A DNA stretch of 64,000 nt from Panax quinquefolius (taxonomy: Eukaryota; Streptophyta; Magnoliopsida; Apiales; Araliaceae). Shown here in pieces: positions 10,571 to 20,167 of the stretch (its first letter is position 1; every line of letters starts with the position of its first letter). The DNA lies in NCBI GenBank assembly GCA_020205615.1, contig CM035165.1, positions 30,105,544 through 30,169,543 of the forward strand. The letters run 5' to 3'. The position numbers and the translations under genes are program-made. Below the pieces are notes generated by a model, which ran no database searches, was not told the origin of the DNA, and saw only the letters and a program-made list of their open reading frames with translations.

Positions 10571-11797
10571 CTTACCCGTAATCACCTCGTTCGGGTTCCT
10601 CGTGTTTTGGCGAGTCACAACAAACGCTCTTCCAGAACCGTGATTTTGACTTATCCCGATGACCCTTGAGTCACCATCCCGTTGAACTTGGTTTTACAAA
10701 AACAATCCCGAGCTATGTGGCCTTCCTTTTCACAAATGTAACATACCTTGGATTGTTGTGGGCAGTTTGGTGATATGTCCCTCTTTCCCGCATTTGTAAC
10801 ATTTAACGGCGGTGCGTTCTCCTCCCCTAGAATTTGTTGTTGGTCTTTGGTGCTACTCTTCGATGTCTTCCCGCTATTGTTTGAATCTCCTCTTTCTGAA
10901 ATTTGCACTTGACTCACCTCTCCTATTATAATGGCCACGATGACCACCCGAGTGGTTACCGCCTTTGTTCGTATTTTTCCTTCTTCGTTGGTTATCATCG
11001 CTCTGATGACTGTTGTCACCAGTATGACCCTGGTTGTGGTCCCTCGGTTGCACATACTCATTATCTCGCTCTAATAATTGAGCCCTGTTTACAACATCTG
11101 AATATAAAGAAAATTTATGAGATATAAGATATTGCCTAATCTCGGGCTTTAGACCTCTCAGAAACATCCTCGTCATTCGTTCCTAATTTTCGACCAAATG
11201 AGGTACAAACCTGGATAACTCTGCAAACTTCGCCTCGTACTGGGACACCGTCATGTTATTTTGTTCCAGTCTGATAAACTCTACCTCCTTCATATGACGA
11301 ATACTTTCAAGAAAGTACTTGTCATTGAATACTTTCTGAAACGTTTCCCAAGACATGTTGAGTGCAAAGAAGTCAGTACGCTTCACAGACTCCCACCAGT
11401 AGTCTGCCTCACCGCGGAACATAAAGGTGGCGAATGGAACCTTCTGTTCCTCCATGCATCCCAAGACATCGAATATCTTGGTAATTTGCTTGACCCATAT
11501 TTTCGCCTTGATCGGATTCGGCTTTCCAATAAATTCTGGTGGTCCCAACTCCTTGAACTGCTTGGTTATGACCGACCGCACGTTAGTATCACTTCCACCC
11601 GTATTTTGTACACGAGTCTCCCTCGTCTGATTTTGCATGAACTGCAAAAAGCTTCTAAACATTCCATCATTCATCGTTTGCTCGGTAGTGTTGTTTACAG
11701 GAGGATTATTGCCTTCCTGTTGCACGTTCTCCTGGTTTGTAACTAAAGGTTGTTCCACAGTCTCATACACTCCATTGTTAACGTTCTCAGTAGCCAT
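10571..11797 (-). pseudogene. Element A gag (capsid and zinc knuckle), broken
   Basis: ATG at 11797 on the minus strand opens 204 codons: an N-terminal Asn/Gln-rich leader, then the retrotransposon Gag capsid domain (FIGKPNPIKAKIWVKQI, FRGEADYWWES, MSWETFQKVFNDKYF, MTVSQYEAKFAELS). An in-frame stop at about 11183 replaces a Glu codon. The same frame then continues (MTRMFLRGLKPEIRQYLIS, VVNRAQLLERDNEY) to about 10874. After a shift the nucleocapsid knuckle CYICEKEGHIARDC (C-x2-C-x4-H-x4-C) lies near 10700-10745. The start is supported by the leader and PBS just upstream at 11971-11982. Confidence 0.88.
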
Positions 11798-11847
11798 TCT
11801 TAAATACTGCCATAAAACAAGGGTTAATTAAACTAATTAAAATATCA

Positions 11848-11867
11848 CATAATATCCCTATATTATG
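11848..11867 (-). repeat. Leader palindrome of element A
   Basis: CATAATAT-CCCT-ATATTATG between PBS and gag. The same place in D and E1 has CATAATATC-GG-GATATTATG. Candidate RNA hairpin or dimer site in the element leader (inference). Confidence 0.5.
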
Positions 11868-11970
11868 ACTGACCAACAAATAAGCTTAGATACGGCACAC
11901 TAGCGAAGGATTTACTCATCTCTCCCCTCCTAGTTCTATTCCCCATCTCCACCGTAGACCATATCCCTAA

Positions 11971-11982
11971 GCTTTGATACCA
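11971..11982 (-). other. Primer-binding site of element A (initiator-Met type)
   Basis: Minus strand TGGTATCAAAGC, two bases from the LTR end. The canonical plant iMet PBS is TGGTATCAGAGC, so one position differs (G to A in a CAG context). Confidence 0.8.
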
Positions 11983-12547
11983 ACTCCGGCGCCCCCAATA
12001 GGGTATACAACACCCATTCTCGAGTCGCCAAATACATGGTACGTAAAAGCAAACTACAACTTCAATAATACAATTATCGTGCAAAATACGACAACACATA
12101 CTGTGAGTTTAAATACAAATAATATTTTCTAGACAATATCCACACTCAAATAAGTCCTCATTACAATTATTCAAATACTATTTTACAGAAATAGTGAGGA
12201 CAGTTAAAACATCTTTCTAGAACCATCACGCCATACCCCGACTAGATCCTGCTATGTTCTCACCTCCTGAGAAGAAAATGGAACAAAAAGGAAAAGGGTG
12301 AGCTCAACTAGCCCAGTAAAGAATATTATGACTAAGATAATATACAACAAATTATCATTAGTCTTCAACCGGGAAAAATTTGATAAAATATAATAGACAA
12401 CAAGTTTTAGATCAACAATCGCAATGAAATGTTGAGAATCCATTAGAAGAAGTCAGAGAAGAAATTTCACTATCTTCTAAGATTTAAAAGTACAACATCA
12501 ATATTTTATCCCTGTAACATCAATCAATATACATCTTGAATCAAATA

Positions 12548-12690
12548 TTCATCTTTGCACTACATGCCAAAGATATTCATTTGTATCACCAGTTGGTCAT
12601 GTTCATCTCAACACCTGTTCATCTTTGCACTACGGGCCAAAGATATTCATCAGTTAATCATTTATCTTTTACTACGTGCCAAAGATATTT
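12548..12690 (-). repeat. 39-bp-type minisatellite in A 5' LTR
   Basis: Three to four degenerate units around the core CATCTTTGCACTACGGGCC / AAAGATATTC. Reverse-complement relative of the 7-unit array at 18462-18725. A similar array is at 33606-33745 in H. Confidence 0.7.
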
Positions 12691-13252
12691 AGTAATATCA
12701 TCATTTAGGACTGAGGATGATGAAAAATATTTTAAAGAAAACTAATCCAGTGAGACAGAAGGACAAATAGTAGGGATTCGTATAACAGTTTATCCAAGAT
12801 CAATAATACTCCATAATAACCAATTTTGAAGCAAAATTCAAGAATAATGATCAAAACATGGATACAATCAAATATAGTAACCATAATAGACATCTTGGAC
12901 AAAAAGAAGAAAATTTCATTTTTTGGTTAATAGTGCCGTATACGTGAATAGTGTCGTATACGTGAATAGTAACCCCGACACAAAAAGTTCCAAATTTGAT
13001 AAAAAGTTCAGATCAATACTTCGGTATAATGATATTGAAGAAATAATATCATATATGAAGAAAATAACATCCCTTACCTCAAAATAACCGTACTTCTGAC
13101 TGAATTTCGGATATAGTGCTGACAGAAACTTGTACTGAAAAATATAAACTTACAAAGTATCTAAATACTCACAAAATACGCTCAATAATATAGAGAGAGA
13201 AAGAGAGAAAGCTTATGTTTCTGGTGTTATTTTCAATTCTAACTTAGCCCTC

Positions 13253-13260
13253 TATTTATA
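13253..13260 (-). promoter_or_regulatory. TATA box of element A 5' LTR
   Basis: Minus-strand TATAAATA followed by GAGGGCTAAGTTAGAATTG; the expected promoter of the A transcript. Confidence 0.6.
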
Positions 13261-14486
13261 GGAAAGTGTTAGCACGCCGAAGCAGACTTGACCTACAACC
13301 TGATGGCTTTACCTGCTACTATTGCCACCCACCACATTTGAAATAAAATTCAGCACATTTCTTCACCAATCACAAGTGGAGCCCACTCAATTCTAGAATT
13401 TTCCACCAAAATCATTTATAAACCTAATTTCCGAATCAGTCACCTCTTAAAATTCATAACAAATCATACGTTCATTTTTAACGGTTCCAAATTTGTAGAC
13501 ATATACTCAACTTATATATGTATAACATATCCAAAAATCACAACGATCCAACGATTTTACTTAAAAATTATAACTCATGCAATATATCTCAAAACACCGG
13601 TTTAATTTTTAATACCTCCATTCCAACAAAAATACCGATAAAACACCTCAACATTAACTCCTTCATTTTAACCACAATGAATATATCCAACAATTATATC
13701 CACATAAAATAAATATTTCCTTATCATATGAATCAATAATTAATTATTCACAAATAATATTACGTAATTACATTTACGATAACCACGACTCGCTCCCGTG
13801 AAAGAGAGGCTTTCCAATAACAATTTCTCCTTCTCAGCGCGCAATTAGGTGACCAAACCTCTCCTCGATGTAACTTTCTAGACATTGCCAATAATGCTAT
13901 CTAATAATATTATTCAAATAATATGAATTATTGATCCGATAATAGAAATCTTTATGCAATGACAATTATTGAAACAACAATAATATAAATATCAACGTAG
14001 CAATTATTGAATCAATAAAATAAAATATTGAACAAGAATTCTCTGTGACAATTATTGAGTAGTGCCTTCTTACGTAAGGATCAATAATTCAACAATACTT
14101 GCTGCATACCTTGTCTTCTCGCTGCAACAACGCCAGACATTATATTTTAACCACCGGGTATTCCAACAAAGTGTTAATTGTAATAACTACTGCCAAGTTA
14201 TTTATAAAAACTCAAACTTATCATTTTCTTTTTCCGATAGTTATTACATTTATGGGGCCCACAAATGATCAAGTCCGTCAAATTTAATATTTCCCGATAA
14301 TAAGAATATTCCACGACCAAAACGAATATTCCCAAACCAACAATGATTATTTTATAACCACTTGCATATTTTGTAAAATTTGCACATTTCACCCATAACC
14401 GAGAATTATATCAAATTAATACCTTATTATTCACAATAATAATTAGAGGAAATACGATTTTATTTATAATAAGTTGGGGTCTTACA

Positions 14487-15685
14487 ATCTCCCCTCCTTA
14501 TGAAACTCATGCATGTGATATTCCAACAGAATAATAAAGATTTTAATCAGTCCCACAGAAACGCATGTACGTGATATTCCAAATGTAATAGTAAAAAGAC
14601 GGAATAATAGAAAAATGTCACCAAGTATAGGGTAGCCCACGATACAAAGTTATTCCAATGTAATAATAAAGAATGGAATAACATAAGTTCTCTTCATGAA
14701 TCTGAAAGAATAACATCCCTTACGAATACAACAAATAATATTCCTACCTTAAGAAGAAGAGTCTTTGGATATATAAGTAGTGAAGTAGCGTAATACTTTC
14801 TTCTTTCTCTCTATAGTTTATCTCTCTGTAGTTTTGGTGAATTCGTAAGAAAATAATGAAGGAATGAGCTTATTTATAGAAAAATGGATGCATAGTAACT
14901 AACTCATGAATCGGTCCAGTTGATTTACTTTAATCTGACGGTCCATATTTAAAGCAAAATCTTTTAAATAAAATATAATATATTCTATTTACAATCTAAT
15001 AAAACGAATAACTTTATAAAAGATTTTACTATGCAAACACTATCTTGTACTATATAAAAACATATGCATAATAAAATATAATATATTCTAATTATTGTCT
15101 AATAAAATAGATAACTTTATAAAAGTATTACATTTTTATATAAAAAAATTTACTATGCAAAAACACTATGCGAACATTACACTATGCAACACTATATGCA
15201 TAATAGAATATAATATATTCTATTTATAGAATAACTTTATAAAAGTATTCATTTTATATAAAAAGATTTTCTACGTATTATTACATTAATAATACCAACA
15301 AAACCGAGTGACTTATCACGTAAGCATCAATAATTAATACGATTGTGCTACTTATGCAACCACGTGTATTCTCGTATACTTTTAACACCGGGTGTTTCAA
15401 GCTTAATCAGTAAAACTTCCGCCGTTATTTTCATAAAATATTTTTTATCGTTTTCTCAATCCGACAATAATTCCGTTAATGGGGTCCACCAATGATTGTG
15501 CCAGTTATGCGAATATTCCTGTTTAAACGAATATTCCTCTACCAATCGAATATTATATAACAACTTGCGTACTTTGCAAAATTTATAAATATTACCCACA
15601 ACTATAACATTATATCAATTTCACTCCATAATATTCAAAAATAATATTTATAGAAAATTCATCTTTATTCAAAAAGTTGGGGTAT
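14487..15685 (-). mobile_element. Recombination junction and remainder of element C 3' LTR
   Basis: 14487-14504 is a PPT plus a few bases of pol 3' tail from an A-like element. From about 14505 the sequence switches abruptly into the middle of a J-type LTR (matching 8050-9265) and runs to about 15685, where the terminus is degenerate (GGGGTATATTCTCCCC). TATA box on the minus strand at 14871-14878. With 1213-1289 this forms the 3' LTR of C, lacking roughly 1.3 kb between them. Confidence 0.7.
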
Positions 15686-15883
15686 ATTCTCCCCTTCTTA
15701 TGAAATTTCTCCCTCGAAATTAGGGTACGTACCTGGTATATTGAAGAGGTAAGGATACCTTGATTTCATTTCAGATTCTAACTCCCAAGTCATTTCCTCA
15801 ACATTGTGGTTTCTCTACAAAACTTTGACTTGAGGTATAACCTTAGAGTGTAGAATATGTTCCTTCTTATCCAAGATTTGAAC
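15686..15883 (-). pseudogene. Element C pol 3' end: chromodomain
   Basis: Minus strand, next to the PPT at about 15687-15700. It encodes ILDKKEHILHSKV, then a chromodomain with RNHNVEEMTWELESEM and KSRYPYLF. A Trp codon in the VLW position is TAG. The frame is cut at 15884 by element D and resumes upstream at 26224. Chromodomains of this group are thought to direct integration to heterochromatin. Confidence 0.8.
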
Positions 15884-16410
15884 AGGAATGTAAAACCCCG
15901 AATTTTATGAAATAAAAGTATTCAATTTTCCTATTTAGTAAATGGTTAAATTGATAAAAGGTTAAAGTTAAGGGTGATATATGAATTTTTTTCAAAATAC
16001 GCAAGTGGTTATAAAATATTCATTGTTGTCGGAGAATATTCGTTTAGTTATAGAATATTCTTTTTGTCGGGGAATATTCGTACGACGGCGCAGTCATTTG
16101 TGGGCCCCATAACAGAATAAATATCGGATGAAAAAAATGACAAGTTTGAGTTTTTATAAATAACGGCGTAATCGTTCATCATACTGCGTAACACATGTTG
16201 GAATACACGGAGGTTAAACTACAAAGATGTCTGGCGTTGTTACCACAATAACACCAGATTATTACGATATTTTGAATTATTGATTCTTACGTAAAGAAAG
16301 CACTACTCAATAATTGTTACGAGAATTCTTTATTCAATACTTTATTTTCTTGATTCAATAATTGTTGTGTTGATATTTTATATTATTGTTGTTTCAATAA
16401 TTGTCACTGC

Positions 16411-16911
16411 TAGGGGTAGGCATCAGGTAAAAACCTACCAAACCCAGGATGAATACTCTAACCAGAACCAAGCACTAAAATTACTCAAATTTCTGATGCG
16501 ATATTCTAACCTATTGGACCGATGATCGAATATCTTAGAGCAAGAATGATGCCTTAGAGTACCGATTTTTACCAAAAATTAATATAATTATTATTTTTAT
16601 TATTATTTTATTATTTTTATTAATATTTTTATTATTATTATAAATATTATTATTATTTTTATTATTATCAATATTTTGTTATTATTATTATTAAATTATT
16701 AATAATAAAAAAAATTAGAAAACCAAGATATATCTGGAGGTTGGTTTGGTTTATCTTAGAACCATAAAAGTGCTTAGAATGACCCAGCATCAAAAACCGT
16801 ATATACCCATTTTTTGTCTCGAAACTCGACCGGTTTATATTTATACCGAATCGATTACGATTCTCGGTTCATTCATCCAAAACCAAAAACCGAACCATTT
16901 GCCCACCCCTA
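16411..16911. mobile_element. hAT-type MITE, copy 2
   Basis: 501 bp, ends TAGGGGTAGGCA / TTTGCCCACCCCTA, 8-bp duplication gtcactgc at 16403-16410 and 16912-16919. Microsatellite ATT core about 16575-16705 as in copy 1. Sibling LTRs of D have the empty site at about 20668-20690 and 24420-24440, which shows the exact insertion and its age relative to D. Confidence 0.92.
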
Positions 16912-17616
16912 GTCACTGCACAGTATTTCCCATTATCAGATCAATAATTCATATTATTTGAATAATATTATTAGATAGCATTATTGGCAATATCTAGAAA
17001 GTTCTGTCAAGGAGAGGTTTGGTGACCTAATTATACGCCAAGAAGAGAAATCCTTATTGAAAGCCCCTTTCACTGGAACCGCCTGGTTGTCATTGTTGTG
17101 ATTCTGTAATATTATTTGTGAATAATTAATTATTGATTTATATGATAAGGAAATATTTATTTGATGTGGATATAAATGATGGATTTATTTTTGTGGTTAT
17201 AAAAGAAGGAATTAATGTTGAGATATTTTATTAGTATTTTATCAGATTGGAGGTATTAAAAAATCAAATCATTGTTCTTACAGCTCTATTGTGTGAGTTA
17301 TAATTTTTAATCCGACCGTTGGATCGTTGTGATTTTTGGATATGTTATACATATATAAGTTGAGTATATGTCCACAAATTTTGAACCGTTAAAAATGAAC
17401 GTATGATTTGTTATGAATTTTAAGAGGTGACTGGTTCAGAAATTGTTAAAGTATCTGAATTTATCATTTTGGTGGAAAATTCTAGAATTGGTGGGCCCCA
17501 CTTTTGGTTGGTGAGAAATGTGCTAGAATTTTTATTCAAATGTGGTGGGTGGGAATAGTAGCAGGTAAAGCCATCAGGTAGCAGGTCAAGTCTGCTTCGG
17601 CGTGCTAACATTTTTC

Positions 17617-17624
17617 TATAAATA
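17617..17624 (+). promoter_or_regulatory. TATA box, D LTR1
   Basis: TATAAATA followed by GAGGGCTAAGTTAG and a CTCTCT-rich tract. The same box occurs at 21384-21391 (LTR2) and 25134-25141 (LTR3). Confidence 0.65.
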
Positions 17625-18014
17625 GAGGGCTAAGTTAGAATTGAAAAACACACCAGAATTCATAAGTTTTCTCTCTTTATCTCTCTAGATTATCGAGTGT
17701 ATTTTGTGAGTATTTAGATACTTGGTGAGTTGCTATTCATCAGGGCAAGTTTCCTTCAGCGTCATATCCGATATCTAGTTAGAAGTGCTGCTCTTTTGAG
17801 GTACGGGATAGTAAGGGATATTAAGGGATGCTATATTCTTCATAATGATGTTATTCTTTCAATATCATTATACTGAAATATTGGTATGGATTTTATTGTG
17901 GAATTTTTACCTTTTTGAGTCGGGGTTACTATTCACGATACGGCCTTTATTCATGTATATGGCACTTATTTATATGATATATTATTTATCTACGGTCTAT
18001 ATATGAATAATCAA

Positions 18015-18110
18015 GAGTACTATTCACGAGTTACTATTCATGAGTTATTATTCACGAGTTACTATTCACGAGTTATTATTCACGAGTTACTATTCACGGG
18101 TACTATTCAC
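18015..18110 (+). repeat. 14-bp minisatellite, D LTR1
   Basis: Units of GAGTTACTATTCAC with CAC/CAT and TACT/TATT variants, about seven copies. Also at 21784-21874, 34078-34142 (reverse), 52579-52716, 55421-55518, 60621-60732 and 63371-63434. In D it lies downstream of the TATA box; in E it sits at the very start of the LTR, so the block has moved between families. Confidence 0.85.
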
Positions 18111-18461
18111 AACAAAATTGGATTCTTTTGCTGACCAAATTATCGTTGATTTATGAATCTTACTCTTGAAATTAATAGGTTGTTGATCATATTGTTTTTA
18201 TTATCATATATAACATTTTTATAACCTTGGTGATGGAATTTCTCTTTGACTTGAGTGTAAAGATGGGTAGATTATTGGTATGATCATGACTAGGGGTTCT
18301 CTTTGGCCAGTAGTGCAAAGTTGAATCGTTGACTAGTATGATCATGACCATTGAATTTACAATTGAATATTTTTAGCTTAAGTGCAAAGGTGAATTGATC
18401 AACATGGTTATAATTATGGTTTATATAAATTCTGAAATGATTATATATTTCTTTGAGATAT

Positions 18462-18725
18462 GAATATCTTTGGCCCGTAGTGCAAAGATGACATGTTATT
18501 GAATATCTTTGGCCCGTAGTGCAAAGATGATCTGTTGTTGAATATCTTTGGCCTGTAATGCAAAGATGACCTGTTGTTGAATATCTTTGGCCCGTAATGC
18601 AAAGATGACCTGTTGTTGAATATCTTTGGCCCGTAGTGCAAAGATGATCTTTTGTTGAATATCTTTGGCCTGTAGTGCAAAGATGACCCGTTGTTGAATA
18701 TCTTTGGCCCGTAGTGCAAGGATAA
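18462..18725 (+). repeat. 39-bp minisatellite, D LTR1 (about 7 units)
   Basis: Units begin GAATATCTTTGGCCCGTAG at 18462, 18501, 18540, 18579, 18618, 18657 and 18696, an exact 39-base spacing. Because 39 is a multiple of three, every frame repeats and a spurious open frame arises on the minus strand. Shorter arrays are at 22227-22462, 55062-55330, 57888-58072 and 63091-63265. Confidence 0.92.
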
Positions 18726-19287
18726 ATTTATTAGTATGATTATGAACATGAACTGTGATTTGGTATAACCATGATCTTTGATGTTTCAGGTAAAGACATG
18801 TGATGTTAATTATCTTCGTCTTGGATGAGAAGAGGAATTTTGAATCATAATTATGATTATGAGTTATTCATATGATTGTGGAAAGGAACTGTTAATTGAT
18901 GTTACAGGGATAAAACATTATTGCTGGACTTTTAATGTAGAGAAGATAATAGACTTTATAGTCTATTTGACTCTTCTAATGGATTGTTTGTTCCGCTACA
19001 ACTATGATTGAAATTTTTATCATCTACCATATGTTCTAAATCTCTGATTTATTACTGTTGAAGGCTATTGATAATTTATTTATCTTTAGTCATGATATTC
19101 TTTACTGAAGCTAGTTGTGCTCACCCTTCTATTTCAAAATTCCTTTCAGGTAATAAGAGTGTAGCTGGGTCGAGCGGGGGTAACAAGGGAATAGAATGGT
19201 GGTCATCATTTAGTAGTTATATTTGGTGAATCAAATAGGGTGAAGCGAACCCAATGTTGGAAGGGTGTTTTGCCACTATCATACAAG

Positions 19288-19638
19288 ATGTCTAAAGACA
19301 TACAACCTCGTGTTATCATAAGACAGGGTTGTGCACATCCACTTACTGAGTATATCTACGCGCACTATCTATATGATCTTGGTGTTTGTTTGAAGTATAA
19401 TTGTCAATTAGAGATAGTAGAGATAATGATATGTCAAGAGAAGACTCATCATTGGAAAGAATATGATAGTAATCTTCTCGTTTTTCTTTGGGGTCTATTG
19501 GGTCAACCAAGGATAATTCTGTGGCCATATGATATCTATTATAACCTAGAAGCATAGCCTCCCATGTACGAAGGTTTCCTTGAGCACTTCCCAAAGATTT
19601 TAATTTCTAAAACAGTTTTTGACTATACCTTTATGTAA
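19288..19638 (+). pseudogene. LTR-embedded 351-nt frame, D LTR1 copy (one stop)
   Basis: From ATG 19288 to TAA 19638 is exactly 351 nt, as in the open copy at 58616-58966. One internal TAG (19555-19557) replaces a Trp codon. The protein would start MSKDIQPRVIIRQGCAHPL and contain LLVFLWGLLGQPRI and EGFLEHFPKILIS. No known domain recognised. The frame is open upstream of the ATG, so it may be the last exon of a captured gene. Compared by eye with the E2 copy, substitutions fall 11, 3 and 10 on codon positions 1, 2 and 3. The depletion at position 2 fits past coding in this frame rather than in the opposite-strand frame that is also open. Confidence 0.5.
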
Positions 19639-19835
19639 GATGTCATGGTGACGTCCTACCCAAGTTGGTGTAAAGAGTCATAGGTAATATATATATTTGT
19701 ATCAAAACTCACAACACGTGAGTTGTTGTATTTTGCACAACAATTGTTGTAATAAAGTTGTAGTTGTTTTCTGTACCATGTATTTGGCGACTCAGAATGG
19801 GTTGGATGGAATAGACCTATTTTGGGGTTGTCACA

Positions 19836-20167
19836 TTTGGTATCAGAGCTTAGGGATATGATATCTGGCGGAGATCCGGGATTAGAACTAGGAGAGGAGA
19901 GATGAGTAAATCCTTCGCTAGTGTGTCCAACCTAAGCTTATTTGTTGGTCTGTCATAATATCGGGATATTATGTCATATGTTAATTTGTTCAATTAACCT
20001 TTGTTTTGAAGCTGCATTCTAGAATGATATCTGATATATAGGAGATGAAAGCAATGGAGAAATCATGATGACCAGGGAGATAGAATCGAAATGAAAGCAA
20101 GGTATTCTCAACTCTTTGAAATACCGAGTGCGTAAATTCGAGGGCGAAATTTCATAAGGAGGGAGAT
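19836..20167 (+). mobile_element. Element D internal domain 1 (332 bp)
   Basis: PBS TGGTATCAGAGC at 19838-19849 (perfect iMet type). The leader contains AGAACTAGGAGAGGAGAGATG and the palindrome CATAATATC-GG-GATATTATG at 19952-19971. Then comes a remnant of the pol 3' end (chromodomain tail, better preserved in the second copy as ESEMKARYSQLF). PPT AAGGAGGGAGAT lies just before LTR2. Nothing of gag, PR, RT or IN remains. The deletion removed everything between the leader and the last ~20 pol codons. Confidence 0.85.

Larger units (their letters stand above)
1290..14486 (-). mobile_element. Element A: Ty3/gypsy Tekay-type chromovirus, minus strand, with nested insertions
   Basis: Order on the minus strand: 5' LTR (14486-11985), PBS, gag, PR, RT, RNase H, IN, chromodomain, PPT, 3' LTR (2958-1290). 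Internal region is interrupted by J (5594-9265) and a hAT MITE (9297-9799). The two LTRs differ by one ~825-bp deletion in the 3' LTR. The five bases outside the ends are atctt and atctc (4/5 match). The right flank also reads as a PPT, so this end may come from recombination between elements rather than a clean insertion. gag and pol are broken; the element is dead. Confidence 0.85.
11985..14486 (-). mobile_element. Element A 5' LTR
   Basis: 2502 bp. Left terminus is degenerate (TCCGGCGCCCCC for TGTGACGCCCCC), right terminus GGGGTCTTACA. Minus-strand TATA box at 13253-13260. Contains the 39-bp minisatellite (about 12548-12690). The sequence just outside the right end (atctcccctccttatgaaa) is a PPT with its neighbouring pol 3' tail, not unrelated target DNA. 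This LTR was therefore also the 3' LTR of a second A-like unit that is now deleted. Confidence 0.8.
15889..19835 (+). mobile_element. Element D LTR1
   Basis: TGTAAAACCCCG...GGGGTTGTCACA, 3947 bp including a MITE and its duplication (about 3438 bp without). TATA box at 17617-17624, so U3 is about 1.7 kb and R/U5 about 2.2 kb. Holds 14-bp and 39-bp minisatellites and a 351-nt frame near its 3' end. A CT-rich TTTCAG near 19145 could act as a splice acceptor. Confidence 0.88.

Noticed and set aside
16980..17070. Hammerhead ribozyme (retrozyme) in LTR U3
   Set aside because: A GAAA occurs in a hairpin loop, but no CUGAUGA core with the required stems was seen by eye. Two or three CTGATG strings elsewhere lie in coding or unrelated sequence.
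18462..18725. Possible CRISPR-like array (regular 39-bp spacing)
   Set aside because: Units are contiguous with no unique spacers, and the context is a plant LTR.
18441..18749. Minus-strand 102-codon repetitive frame with repeats of HYGPKIFNN
   Set aside because: Direct translation of the 39-bp minisatellite; 39 is divisible by three so the frame stays open by arithmetic. Same for 22055-22488 and 57800-58066.
19343..19594. Minus-strand frame opposite the LTR-embedded frame, also open at 23055-23333 and 58644-58838
   Set aside because: Its third codon position coincides with the sense second position, which has the fewest substitutions. That is the reverse of what selection on this frame would give.
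19836..19850. Possible tRNA gene piece near TGGTATCAGAGC
   Set aside because: Only the tRNA 3'-end complement is present; it is the reverse-transcription primer-binding site. No cloverleaf.
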